From JBKPCD01 sp046727175 (GTDB taxonomy: Bacteria > Acidobacteriota > Vicinamibacteria > Vicinamibacterales > 2-12-FULL-66-21): DNA of 28,329 nucleotides. A program made the translations under genes and the position numbers. The DNA lies in NCBI GenBank assembly GCA_046727175.1, contig JBKPCD010000042.1, positions 1-28,329 on the forward strand. The letters run 5' to 3'. This document shows, piece after piece, positions 14,744 through 22,607 of the stretch (within the stretch, counting starts at the first letter, position 1; the number at the start of each line of letters is the position of its first letter). The notes below the pieces were generated by a model. That model searched no databases. It was given only the letters and a program-made list of their open reading frames with translations, and was not told where the DNA came from.

Positions 14744-14791
14744 CCGCGAAAATCGGCATTCATCCGCGTCTCGCGGAGATTACCCGCGAAG
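14744..14791. repeat. CGCGGAT short-unit repeat tract, locus 2
   Basis: AATCCGCGAAAATCGGCATT followed by CATCCGCGTCTCGCGGAGAT is a short degenerate version of the tract at 5015-5192 and 27523-27592. It lies in the divergent gap between the GT39-like gene and the YqaA-like gene and may touch the unresolved N-terminus of the former. Confidence 0.6.
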
Positions 14792-14800
14792 GGCGCGTAG

Positions 14801-14818
14801 AGACTATCCGAATAGTCT
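14801..14818. promoter_or_regulatory. Perfect inverted repeat upstream of the YqaA-like gene
   Basis: AGACTAT and ATAGTCT flank the 4-base spacer CCGA. The element ends 12 bases before the ATG at 14831 and overlaps a possible -10 (TACACT, 14818-14823). It could be an operator or a 5' mRNA hairpin; no regulator is linked to it. Confidence 0.4.
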
Positions 14819-14830
14819 ACACTCACCGTA

Positions 14831-15439
14831 ATGACGCGTGTGATCGAGTGGGTCCAGGGGTTTGCGCTCGCGCTCGGCGGTCCCGGCCTCTTCCTCATCG
14901 CGTTTCTCGACTCGTCGTTCCTGTCGTTCCCCGAAGTCAACGACGTTCTGATCATCTGGCTCACGACGCGCCATCCCGAGCGTATGGTCTATTACGCGAC
15001 CCTGTCGACGTTGGGATCGATCGCCGGCTGCTTTGCGCTGTTCGTGGTTGCGAAGAAGGGAGGCGAAGCCTTTCTGCGCAAACGATTCCACGAGCGTCAC
15101 GTCGACAGCGCGATGGCGGTCGTGCAGAAACACGGTCTGCTGAGTGTGCTGGTACCCTCGCTGCTGCCGCCGCCGGCGCCTTTCAAGATTTTCGTGCTCG
15201 GAGCCGGCGTGGCGAGAGTCGGGACACGGGACTTCCTCATCGCCGTCGCGGTCGGACGCGGCCTGCGGTACTTCGGTGAGGGCCTGCTGGCGCTCTGGTA
15301 CGGCGAGCGCGCCGCTGCGTTCCTCCGTGAGAACGCCGGGTCGTTCGGCATCGGTACGGCAATCGGCGTCCTTGTCCTGGGCCTGGTCTGGATTTGGTGG
15401 AGCAAAAGGAGGGCGGCTCAGCACCCCTCCTCGAATTGA
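14831..15439 (+). CDS. DedA/YqaA-type VTT-domain membrane protein
   Basis: The 202-residue inner-membrane protein has an N-terminal amphipathic or hydrophobic start, re-entrant-like segments and about four membrane helices. It shows a YqaA/DedA-like pattern: FLDSSFLSFPEVNDVLIIWL near the N-terminus, a Gly-rich helix (TLGSIAGCFALFVVAKKGGE), and a middle PSLLPPPAPFKIFVLGAG, the proline-rich loop typical of the SNARE-associated/VTT family. Members are linked to membrane lipid scrambling and undecaprenyl phosphate recycling; that role is inferred. Its stop codon lies inside the -35 region of the following promoter. Confidence 0.8.
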   Translation: MTRVIEWVQGFALALGGPGLFLIAFLDSSFLSFPEVNDVLIIWLTTRHPERMVYYATLSTLGSIAGCFALFVVAKKGGEAFLRKRFHERHVDSAMAVVQKHGLLSVLVPSLLPPPAPFKIFVLGAGVARVGTRDFLIAVAVGRGLRYFGEGLLALWYGERAAAFLRENAGSFGIGTAIGVLVLGLVWIWWSKRRAAQHPSSN

Positions 15440-15465
15440 CGCGCTCGGCGGAAGACCCATATAAT
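15436..15465 (+). promoter_or_regulatory. Strong sigma70-type promoter for the GT2 gene
   Basis: TTGACG (15436-15441) and TATAAT (15460-15465) are separated by 18 bases, near consensus for a housekeeping promoter. Transcription would start near 15472, about 20 bases before the chosen ATG at 15493. The -35 overlaps the stop codon of the upstream gene. Confidence 0.65.
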
Positions 15466-15492
15466 CAATCGTTTGTGGGTGCACCAGATCCG

Positions 15493-16512
15493 ATGAATCC
15501 CGAGGTATCGATCGTCATCCCGGTGCGGAACGAGGCGCCCAACGTCGTCGAGCTCTATGACGAGCTGACCGCAACGATGGACGTGCTCGGGAAGCGGTAC
15601 GAAGTGCTGATCGTCGATGACGGAAGCACCGATGGGACGTTCGAGCTGCTGGCGGGGCTGCAGGCAAAGGATTCCCGGCTGCGCGTGATCAGGTTCCGAC
15701 GCAATTTCGGCCAGACGGCGGCGTTTTCGGCGGGGTTCGCACACGCGCGCGGCACGTTCATCGTGACCTCCGACGGTGACCTCCAGAACGATCCCCGCGA
15801 CATTCCCGCGATGATCGAGCTCGCGCAGAAACATGACATCGTCGCCGGCTGGCGAAAGCAGCGGAAGGATCCGTTCCTGAGCCGGCGACTGCCGTCGATG
15901 ATCGCAAACTGGGTCATCTCGCGCGTGACGGGCGTCCACCTGCACGACTATGGCTGCTCGCTGAAGGTCTTTCGCGCCGAGGTCGTCAAGCCGATGAACC
16001 TGTACGGCGAGATGCACCGGTTTCTGCCGGCCATCGCGAGCGAGATGGGCGTCGAGATCATCGAGACGCCGGTCAACCATCGGCCACGCAAGCACGGATC
16101 GTCGAAGTACGGCATCTCACGGACGATGCGCGTCATTCTCGATCTGCTAACCGTCAAGTTCCTCATCAGCTACTCGACGCGGCCGCTGCAGATTTTCGGG
16201 GTGTGGGGCTTCGGGATGGGGTCGCTCGGTGCCCTCGTGTTCGCCTGGCTCGTGTATGTGAAGTACGTCGAACACCAGGGCATCGCCGACCGGCCGCTGT
16301 TGCTCGCAGGGATCGTACTGGTGGTCATGGGAGCGCAGTTCCTCACGATGGGGCTGCTTGGTGAGATGATCGCGCGCACCTACCATGAGTCGCAGGACAA
16401 GCCAACCTACGTGATTCGCGAGGTTCGGGAAGCGCCTGTGGGGCCGCGCGAGATCGACGACGCCGAGCACGACGAGAACCGTCTCGAGCGGACACGGTTC
16501 GGCAGCCGATGA
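15493..16512 (+). CDS. Family 2 glycosyltransferase, polyprenyl-phosphate type (DPMS/GtrB/ArnC-like)
   Basis: The 339-residue protein has an N-terminal GT-A domain with VDDGSTDG (Asp42, Asp43) and the DxD-type SDGDLQNDP (Asp94, Asp96), followed by HRPRKHGSSKYG, characteristic of polyprenyl-phosphate hexose or aminosugar synthases. Two C-terminal membrane helices lie at about 235-260 and 273-295. Such enzymes move a sugar from a nucleotide donor to undecaprenyl phosphate at the cytoplasmic face, giving donors for GT-C transferases like those nearby. The ATG at 15493 is chosen by family alignment memory; a GTG at 15475 is in frame but would start within a few bases of the predicted transcription start. 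The stop overlaps the next ATG (ATGA). Confidence 0.9.
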   Translation: MNPEVSIVIPVRNEAPNVVELYDELTATMDVLGKRYEVLIVDDGSTDGTFELLAGLQAKDSRLRVIRFRRNFGQTAAFSAGFAHARGTFIVTSDGDLQNDPRDIPAMIELAQKHDIVAGWRKQRKDPFLSRRLPSMIANWVISRVTGVHLHDYGCSLKVFRAEVVKPMNLYGEMHRFLPAIASEMGVEIIETPVNHRPRKHGSSKYGISRTMRVILDLLTVKFLISYSTRPLQIFGVWGFGMGSLGALVFAWLVYVKYVEHQGIADRPLLLAGIVLVVMGAQFLTMGLLGEMIARTYHESQDKPTYVIREVREAPVGPREIDDAEHDENRLERTRFGSR

Positions 16513-17405
16513 TCGCGAGATGCACGCGGGCGGTTGTCATTTCGGTCGCGCTGGCGTTGTTCATCGCCGCTTGTGGTGGCGGAGCCACGACGCCTGGTCC
16601 TGTCACACCGCCACCGAGTGGTGGCGGCGGTACGCCTCCACCCAATACGCCTCCGGTGATCGACTCGATAGAGTTGTCAGCCACACGGACTGAGGTCGAC
16701 AGCGAGGTGACGATTACCGCACGTGTCAGAGATGCCGAGACTCCTGTCGATCAGCTTCAATACGAGTGGAAGGCGGACGCCGGAACGTTCAGCGGGGAAG
16801 GCGCCCTCGTGAAGTGGCGTGCGCCAGGCGATCAGCCGACGCCACGGGACTACACGATCTTGCTCACTGTCACGGAAACGTACGGGACTCCCGATGCAAG
16901 CGGCAATCGGCTTACGAATGTCGTGAGCGGTACGAGCCCGGCGATTCGAGTCCACAACTCACCCAAAGAGCTCGGTGAGATGGGACTTTCGTTTCTGCGG
17001 AAATTCGGAGATTCGTCCACCTCTCCTCAGGCGTGCGTCAGTGACTTCAGTGACACCTGCGCCAAAGGGCGGAATGACGAATTGCGGGACATCGACTTCA
17101 ATCGGAAGCACATGGTGATTCTGAGCTACAACCTTGGCACACCGCGGGTCAGTTACGTTGCGGGCAGAAACAACGCCGACATGTGGATTCGATCGTCGTA
17201 TACATCGCGAATCACTAGCTGCATCGATTGGCCAGCCGATCAGGGACCATGCGTGGTCGGCAGCATCGGGACGGCGACATTCGACGGGTACTTGCCGAGT
17301 GTCTACGAACAGGGCCGCTGGTGGATCTGCGACAGCAAGGCGCTGCCGGTCGGGACAGTCACGCCTATGATGAGGTTCTTCCTCGGCCCGCACGGCGGCG
17401 ACTAG
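16509..17405 (+). CDS. Lipoprotein with Ig/PKD-like domain, function unknown
   Basis: The 298-residue protein has a lipobox (LFIAAC, Cys22), then a Gly/Thr/Pro-rich linker, a PKD- or Ig-like beta domain (about 55-145; PVIDSIELSATRTEVDSEVT and YTILLTVTETYG) and a C-terminal part with six cysteines (CVSDFSDTC, CIDWPADQGPC, WWICDSK) that may form disulfides. No enzyme motif is recognised. It starts inside the stop codon of the GT2 gene (ATGA), so the pair is translationally coupled. It is probably exposed on the outer membrane. Confidence 0.72.
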   Translation: MIARCTRAVVISVALALFIAACGGGATTPGPVTPPPSGGGGTPPPNTPPVIDSIELSATRTEVDSEVTITARVRDAETPVDQLQYEWKADAGTFSGEGALVKWRAPGDQPTPRDYTILLTVTETYGTPDASGNRLTNVVSGTSPAIRVHNSPKELGEMGLSFLRKFGDSSTSPQACVSDFSDTCAKGRNDELRDIDFNRKHMVILSYNLGTPRVSYVAGRNNADMWIRSSYTSRITSCIDWPADQGPCVVGSIGTATFDGYLPSVYEQGRWWICDSKALPVGTVTPMMRFFLGPHGGD

Positions 17406-17508
17406 GATCGGCTCTTATGTGTCTTGCGCCACGCTGGTGTGAAGTTCGTCTGAGCGCGACACTACACTCCTCGATCATCTCTTCCTCACGGTTCTCAGAT
17501 CCAGACAT

Positions 17509-18708
17509 GTGACGTGCTCACCTCCTCCGACAGCGACCGTCACGCTCTCGGTGACTTTCGCTTGCTGCATTGCTGCGACCGCGGCCTGCCGGCCCGAAGC
17601 CGCGCAGGAAAACGCGGTCGCTGCGCGTTCGGTGGCGCCCCTCCAAATCTCGGGTACGGCGTTTCAGACCGCTGAACACCGGCCATTTCAGTGGCGCGGC
17701 ATCACGGCCTTTCGGCTGCTCGACCATGTCGCCGACCATCAGGACTCGAGAGTGAACGAGTATCTCGCGTGGGCCGCGACGCAGAAGCTGACGGTCGTCC
17801 GCGTGCTGGCGATGGCGGGCGCCTTCATGAATCTGAATCCCGAAGAGGGCCGAGCGGCGCTCCCGCGATTGCTGGAGCTCGCTGCGCGGCACGGGATTTA
17901 CGTCGAGGTTGTCGCGCTTGCCGGCACTCGCGACATCCCTGTCGATTTGCCGACCCAGGTCAGCGCGATAGGGCGCATCGTCTCAGAGCACCCGAATGGC
18001 CTGCTCGAGGTCGCCAACGAGCCTGTGCACCCGTCGCAGGCCCCAGACGTCCACAAAGCGGAAGTGCTGGCGCGACTGGCGTCGCAGGTGCCGAAGAGGG
18101 TCCCGGTGTCACTGGGGTCGGTGGAACGCGGCGACGGATTTGCGAACGGCAGCTACATCACGTGGCACGTCCCGCGCGACGACCGCTTCGGTGGATGGGG
18201 CCACGTGCTCGCGATTGCGGAGGGCGCCCGGTTCCTGCAGCGATGGAGGAAGCCCGTCATCAGCGATGAGCCGATCGGCGCCGGGCCGAAGTACGAGCCG
18301 GGCCGCCGTGATGATGTGCCCGCGCGATTCAGGGCGGCTGCGCTGCTGACGCGACTGGTCGGTCTTGGCGCAACGTTTCATTACGAAGGCGGCCTCCAGG
18401 CGACGATTCCAGCCGGGCGGGAGCTGGAGTGCTTCAACGCGTGGAACGAAGCCTGGACGCTGCTGCCGCGAGACATCGAACAGCAGGGCTCGTTTCGAAC
18501 GGTCGGCGAAGCCGGCGGGATCGTCGAGAGCTACGATAAAAACGCGGTGCTGGGCGTCTACGAACGCAGCACGAACGATCGAGGTTGGATTCTCAGCGTG
18601 GGAGGAGACGGCGATCCGCGACTTCGCCTGGCCGCCGGCTGGCGTGAGACGCGATCGCAGGTGCTGGAAGGAGCGCGCTTGATCTCTGTGACGCGGTCGA
18701 CGAAGTGA
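17509..18708 (+). CDS. Exported glycoside-hydrolase-like (clan GH-A type) lipoprotein
   Basis: The protein has 399 residues. The N-terminus has a hydrophobic stretch ending in a possible lipobox (IAATAAC, Cys27) but few basic residues. The rest looks like a (beta/alpha)8 hydrolase of the cellulase superfamily: FQWRGITAFRLLDH at the first strand, LLEVANEPVHPS with Glu171 in the NEP motif typical of the acid/base residue, and KPVISDEPIG with Glu254 where a nucleophile could be. Substrate is unknown, and activity is unproven because the second acid is assigned only by spacing. The start is GTG at 17509; another GTG at 17551 is possible. The gene overlaps the convergent SGNH gene by 116 bases. 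Confidence 0.65.
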   Translation: MTCSPPPTATVTLSVTFACCIAATAACRPEAAQENAVAARSVAPLQISGTAFQTAEHRPFQWRGITAFRLLDHVADHQDSRVNEYLAWAATQKLTVVRVLAMAGAFMNLNPEEGRAALPRLLELAARHGIYVEVVALAGTRDIPVDLPTQVSAIGRIVSEHPNGLLEVANEPVHPSQAPDVHKAEVLARLASQVPKRVPVSLGSVERGDGFANGSYITWHVPRDDRFGGWGHVLAIAEGARFLQRWRKPVISDEPIGAGPKYEPGRRDDVPARFRAAALLTRLVGLGATFHYEGGLQATIPAGRELECFNAWNEAWTLLPRDIEQQGSFRTVGEAGGIVESYDKNAVLGVYERSTNDRGWILSVGGDGDPRLRLAAGWRETRSQVLEGARLISVTRSTK

Positions 18709-19462
18709 CCTCCCAGCGTGTCTTGATGACGTCCGCGAAGATCTCGGCGAGCTTCTGGTAACCGCCTTCGGTCGGGTGCAAGCCGTCCTGTCCAATGAGC
18801 GACAGCGGGCAGAGCGCATTGACGTCGACGAGCATTGCGCCTTTCCTCGCCGCCATCGTCTTGAGCTCGTTGTTGTACTTCGCGAGCAGCGGACCGGCAC
18901 CGCCCCTCGGCGGTGAGCCGCTCGGTCGCTGGGGAGGCAAGGTCGCGACGATAACAGCGATGCCCCTGCCGGTGGCGTTGCGGACCATGTCTTCCATCGC
19001 GTTGACGACCGCGGAGATATCGGTGAGCCCCGCGCCGTTCAGCGCGTTCAGATCGTTGGCGCCCTCCATCAGGAGCATCACCTCAGGCCGGGCCTCGGAG
19101 AGAGCACTCGACAGTCGATCGCGTCCTTTGCTCACCGATTCGCCAGGAACGCCGGCATTCTGCACGTCCATCGTCTGCGCCGTGTAGCGCGCGCTCAGTA
19201 TCGCCTTGAGCTTGTACGGATAGGACTCGGGCAGACCTGGCGTGAACGACAGCGCCGACGCCAATGCCGGTGACGTCGTTCCTGCCGTCATGCTGTCACC
19301 AAAGCCGAGAACTCTGGTGATCCCAAGCGTTGGCGGAGCGGACGGCGGCGAGGGCGGCGAGTTCGTGGGCGGCGGGTCAACCGGTCCCGGGCTCGTGGGA
19401 GACTTGGATCCGCAGCCGACGGTCACGAGCGCCACACCCAGTACGACCAACCACTTTCTCAT
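18593..19462 (-). CDS. SGNH/GDSL hydrolase lipoprotein
   Basis: The 289-residue protein has a signal peptide and lipobox (VTVGC, Cys17), a Pro/Ser-rich linker, and an SGNH esterase domain: block I GFGDSMTAG (Ser57), a glycine in NAGVPGES, block III GANDLNAL and block V DGLHPTEGG with the catalytic Asp-His pair. It is probably an outer-membrane-anchored esterase or deacylase for a carbohydrate or lipid. The hydrolase domain ends near ADVIKTRW; the last 37 residues lie wholly in the antisense of the GH-like gene and look unstructured (Ser/Ala/Arg-rich), as if an earlier stop had been lost. Confidence 0.85.
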   Translation of the reverse strand: MRKWLVVLGVALVTVGCGSKSPTSPGPVDPPPTNSPPSPPSAPPTLGITRVLGFGDSMTAGTTSPALASALSFTPGLPESYPYKLKAILSARYTAQTMDVQNAGVPGESVSKGRDRLSSALSEARPEVMLLMEGANDLNALNGAGLTDISAVVNAMEDMVRNATGRGIAVIVATLPPQRPSGSPPRGGAGPLLAKYNNELKTMAARKGAMLVDVNALCPLSLIGQDGLHPTEGGYQKLAEIFADVIKTRWEVTSSTASQRSSALLPAPAIASHASRRPGEVADRRLLPR

Positions 19463-19516
19463 CGAGCGTATTGATTAGAATACCACGGCCGTTTCAGCAT
19501 CTATTCAGTAGCAGAC

Positions 19517-20407
19517 TCAGTCCTTCAGTCCGCGCAGGCTGCGAGCCTTGGACTGCGAGAAGGTTGCGAACAGCAGCACGAAGATGCCGAGCGTCAGCGT
19601 CGCATAGAACACGCCGAATAACGCCCAGCGCGGATCCCAGCGAGACGCGAGCGCGATCAGCAGAATCACGAGGCTTGCGCCCAGGAGCACCGTCGACGCG
19701 AGGATTCCACGTGTCGCGACCCGCTCGCTGAACGGCATCAGCATGCGAATCCCGTGCGTGAACAGCCCCATGTAGCCCATTCGCGACTGGCCGCCGTATC
19801 GGTGGCCGCGGGCCAGTGGCACGAGCTCGATCTGCATGGGCAGACTCACGAATGACGACGCGTAGCAGTGATCGAAGTGCGGATGGTAGATGACTTGTTT
19901 GAGCAGCCAGCCGCGATACGCGACGAAATTGCCGCTGCGAATCACGGTGCCCGTGAGCGCGAAGAACACCAGCTTGAACGCCGAGTAGAGCACCTTGAAG
20001 ATCGCACTTTCGGCGCGATGCGTACGATGCGCGAGGCTGACTTTGTGCAGGTTGTCGCGATTCGCGAGCAGGGGCGCGAGAAGCTGTCCGAGATCGGCGG
20101 GCCGGTCCTCGCCGTCGGCATCCATCGTGACGACGAAGTCGTGTTCGTCGAGCGTGCGGCCCAGACCGCGCAGCGCAAACACGAGCGCCCCCTGATGACC
20201 GAGGTTGTACGGCGGCGTCACGATCTGGACGTCGGGGAACGCCGCGATGCCGGCAACAGCCGGATCCTGTCCGGCGGAATCGTCGACGAGCACGAATCTC
20301 AACTCGGCCTCTGGAGTGACCGAGCGCAGCACCATCGTCGCCTCTTCCCGCACACGCGCGAACGACATCGTGTCGAAGTAGCATGGACACACGATCCAGA
20401 TTCTCAT
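19517..20407 (-). CDS. Family 2 glycosyltransferase with C-terminal membrane helices
   Basis: The 296-residue protein has a GT-A fold with LVDDSAGQDP (Asp42, Asp43) and the metal site MDADGEDRP (Asp96, Asp98), then GQSRMGYMGLFTHGIRML as in polyprenyl-phosphate sugar transferases, and two C-terminal membrane helices (about 236-260 and 265-287). It probably moves a sugar to a lipid carrier at the inner face of the membrane. The ATG at 20407 (MRIWIVCPCY) matches the first strand of the fold; a longer frame to 20527 overlaps the divergent gene and is rejected. It is 52 bases from the divergent GT39-like gene, so the two may share a regulatory gap. Confidence 0.85.
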   Translation of the reverse strand: MRIWIVCPCYFDTMSFARVREEATMVLRSVTPEAELRFVLVDDSAGQDPAVAGIAAFPDVQIVTPPYNLGHQGALVFALRGLGRTLDEHDFVVTMDADGEDRPADLGQLLAPLLANRDNLHKVSLAHRTHRAESAIFKVLYSAFKLVFFALTGTVIRSGNFVAYRGWLLKQVIYHPHFDHCYASSFVSLPMQIELVPLARGHRYGGQSRMGYMGLFTHGIRMLMPFSERVATRGILASTVLLGASLVILLIALASRWDPRWALFGVFYATLTLGIFVLLFATFSQSKARSLRGLKD

Positions 20408-20459
20408 TCCCGGACGCCTCGCAGGCGATGCACGGAATACATGGTAACCTCGCACAACG

Positions 20460-22235
20460 GTGAATTCGAGTGACGGTAGCCCGCACGAGATCGATCGCCT
20501 CTGGCCATGGCTGACTCCGGCGCGCACCGGCCTCGCGATCGCATTCCTTGCGTTGATGTACGGCCTGGCAACGATGGGCGGTCACGGCATCACGTATGAC
20601 GAGTCGGCGCTCTATCATGCAGGCGATCGCACGCTCTACTGGTTGCAGCACCTCGGCGAGCCCGACGCTCTCAGATTCGATCGGCCTGCATCCCCCTCGT
20701 TTCACTCCGATTTCGAGCGCTTTCCCGACCCGCAGGATCCCTTCCACTATCCAGTTTTCCCGGGCTTCGTTGGCGCGCTGACGAATTGGATCTTCAATAC
20801 ACGCCTCGGGATCCTCAACACGATCGACGGCCACCACCTGGGCGTGATCTTGATTCACGTGACGGCGCTCTGGCTGTATTGCGTGTACGCGGGCAGGCTT
20901 CTGGGGCGCGGCGCTGGCGTCGCAGCGACGATTGCACTGGCGCTCTTCCCGTCTGCCGTAGGCCATAGCTTCAACAATCCCAAGGACTGGCCGTGCGCGG
21001 AATTCTACGGTCTGTTTGTTCTTGCGCTCGGCGTGGGCGTGATTGAAGCGCGCTTCCGCGAGCTCCTGATGGCGGGCGTGTTCCTGGGGCTCGCCTTCTC
21101 TGCCAAGATGAACGCGGTGTTCGCGCTGGCAACGATGATCGCCTGGACACCAATCGCGTACGTGCTGCTGTACTTCCGCCGTCCGCTGCCGGTGGGTCTC
21201 GTTGCCGGATATTTGTTGATCCCCTACGTCGCAGGCTCGCTGTTCTTCGCGCTCTGGCCGTGGCTCTATCAGGGCCGCGTCAACGAGTGGTGGCAGCATC
21301 TGAACGAATACGTCACGTTCATGGTCAACTACGGCGCGGGCAGCAGGCCGACATGGACGACGTACTCGTGGGCCTGTCTGCTATTCATGTCGCCGCCGCT
21401 CGTCCTCGCGACCGCTGGCATCTACGCGGCGATGGGATGGAGCGGCGATCGTCGAGCACAGGCTGCGTACGCGCTGCTCGTGCTGTGGCTGCTCGTGCCG
21501 ATCGGGCGAATCGCGATGCCGCGGTCGAACTTCTACGACGGCAACCGCCATTTCATCGAGTATGTTCCCGCACTCTGTGCGATGGCTGGCGTCGGCGCTG
21601 CATGGATTGGCTCGCAGCTGCTGGCGCGTGCACACGCGGCGCGAGTCGTGCAGATGGTGCAACGGCCTTACGCGGAATACATCGTCGCGGCTGTCGCCGC
21701 GGTCGCGATCTCGTTCCTTGTCTGGCCCGTCATCGAGTATCGGCCATACGAAGCTGCGTACTTCAACGATCTCATCGGAGGCCTGGGAGGTGCCCAGCGC
21801 CGCGCGCTGTTCGCGATGGCGCCGCCGGCCGACCGCCGCGTGAATGGTACGGAGGGAGATTACTGGCTGAGCTCCATGCGCGAGGGCCTCGTCCTCGCCT
21901 CGAAGTACGTGCCGAGCACGGAACCGATCGGCATGTGTCCTGGCGGGGACCTCATCCCGGCGCTGCCGCACGCCAACTGGCCAAGGAAGCGCAAGCCGTT
22001 GGTGACAGCGGTGAACAACGACGTCCGCGTCGTGTACGTGGCGCCGCGCGAGTCCCTCTGCGGCTTCGCGCGCATCCGCGAGCTCGAGGCGCAACGCCCG
22101 ATCTTGCATCGCATCGAACGCGGGGGCGGACTCATTTACGAGATCCTCGGCGCGGGCGACGGTGCCGCACATCCGATAGTCACGGGAGAGTCGCTCTACA
22201 CGAAACCCGAGTGGTACCGGCAGTACACCAGATGA
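20460..22235 (+). CDS. Membrane glycosyltransferase, GT-C fold (GT39/PMT-like)
   Basis: This 591-residue integral membrane protein has roughly ten helices. The acidic pair in the first loop (GITYDESALYH) fits the Asp-Glu catalytic site of GT39-type enzymes, and SFNNPKDWPCAEFYG sits in the next loop. A large C-terminal soluble part begins at about residue 440 (YRPYEAAYFNDLIGG). Such enzymes use polyprenyl-phosphate sugars on the periplasmic side to modify lipids, glycans or proteins, and the neighbouring GT2 gene could make the donor. The start is GTG at 20460, because the preceding bases hold no ATG in frame. Confidence 0.85.
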   Translation: MNSSDGSPHEIDRLWPWLTPARTGLAIAFLALMYGLATMGGHGITYDESALYHAGDRTLYWLQHLGEPDALRFDRPASPSFHSDFERFPDPQDPFHYPVFPGFVGALTNWIFNTRLGILNTIDGHHLGVILIHVTALWLYCVYAGRLLGRGAGVAATIALALFPSAVGHSFNNPKDWPCAEFYGLFVLALGVGVIEARFRELLMAGVFLGLAFSAKMNAVFALATMIAWTPIAYVLLYFRRPLPVGLVAGYLLIPYVAGSLFFALWPWLYQGRVNEWWQHLNEYVTFMVNYGAGSRPTWTTYSWACLLFMSPPLVLATAGIYAAMGWSGDRRAQAAYALLVLWLLVPIGRIAMPRSNFYDGNRHFIEYVPALCAMAGVGAAWIGSQLLARAHAARVVQMVQRPYAEYIVAAVAAVAISFLVWPVIEYRPYEAAYFNDLIGGLGGAQRRALFAMAPPADRRVNGTEGDYWLSSMREGLVLASKYVPSTEPIGMCPGGDLIPALPHANWPRKRKPLVTAVNNDVRVVYVAPRESLCGFARIRELEAQRPILHRIERGGGLIYEILGAGDGAAHPIVTGESLYTKPEWYRQYTR

Positions 22236-22607
22236 CGACTAGGAGCGTCGGTAGCTCGGTGGCGGCGCCTGCGGCCGCGGCGAGCGAGCGAAGCGAGTCG
22301 AGCCGCAGCGCGTGGGGGTGGGGCCCCACGCGCATTGAGAAGCGGTAGCTCGATACTTCGCTTCCGTGCCGGGATTCGGGGTTCGTGGCTCGGGATTCGC
22401 GTGTGAGTTCTGTTTCGATGGAGCGGCGGGCCTTCAGGCCGCCCCCACAGCGTGACAGCGAAAATGTCTCGAGCGTTATCGCAGCGCGCTGCCGAGTGAC
22501 TGCGGCCGCGGATGATCGGCAATCCAGACGTTCCGATAGATCGTGCCAGGGATCGATGCAGACTCGGCGCCGCTGCGCCCGGCCGGCGTGCCAATGAACG
22601 CGTAGTG
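22236..22607. repeat. 372-base gap without genes, mosaic of dispersed repeats
   Basis: No coding region is supported here. The stretch 22262-22314 (GCGAAGCGAGTCGAGCCGCA and onwards) matches the ccmB-ccmC gap at 6619-6663. The stretch 22368-22400 (GGATTCGGGGTTCGTGGCTC) matches 6744-6783 and, inverted, 8159-8222. At 22423-22443 CGGCGGGCCTTCAGGCCGCC is a separate palindrome family. The order of pieces is the same as in 6602-6783, so this is a second copy of the same composite element. The remaining 22450-22607 shows nothing clear. Confidence 0.65.

Noticed and set aside
13911..14759. 282-codon minus-strand frame giving an ATG near the missing start of the GT39-like gene
   Set aside because: It is in another frame than the membrane protein and is Arg-rich and hydrophilic; a frameshift joining it was considered, but the true frame is already open upstream of 14605.
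19494..21299. 601-codon minus-strand open frame across two glycosyltransferase genes
   Set aside because: It is out of frame with the GT2 gene and antisense to the GT39-like gene, both of which have clear motifs; it is a GC-driven shadow.
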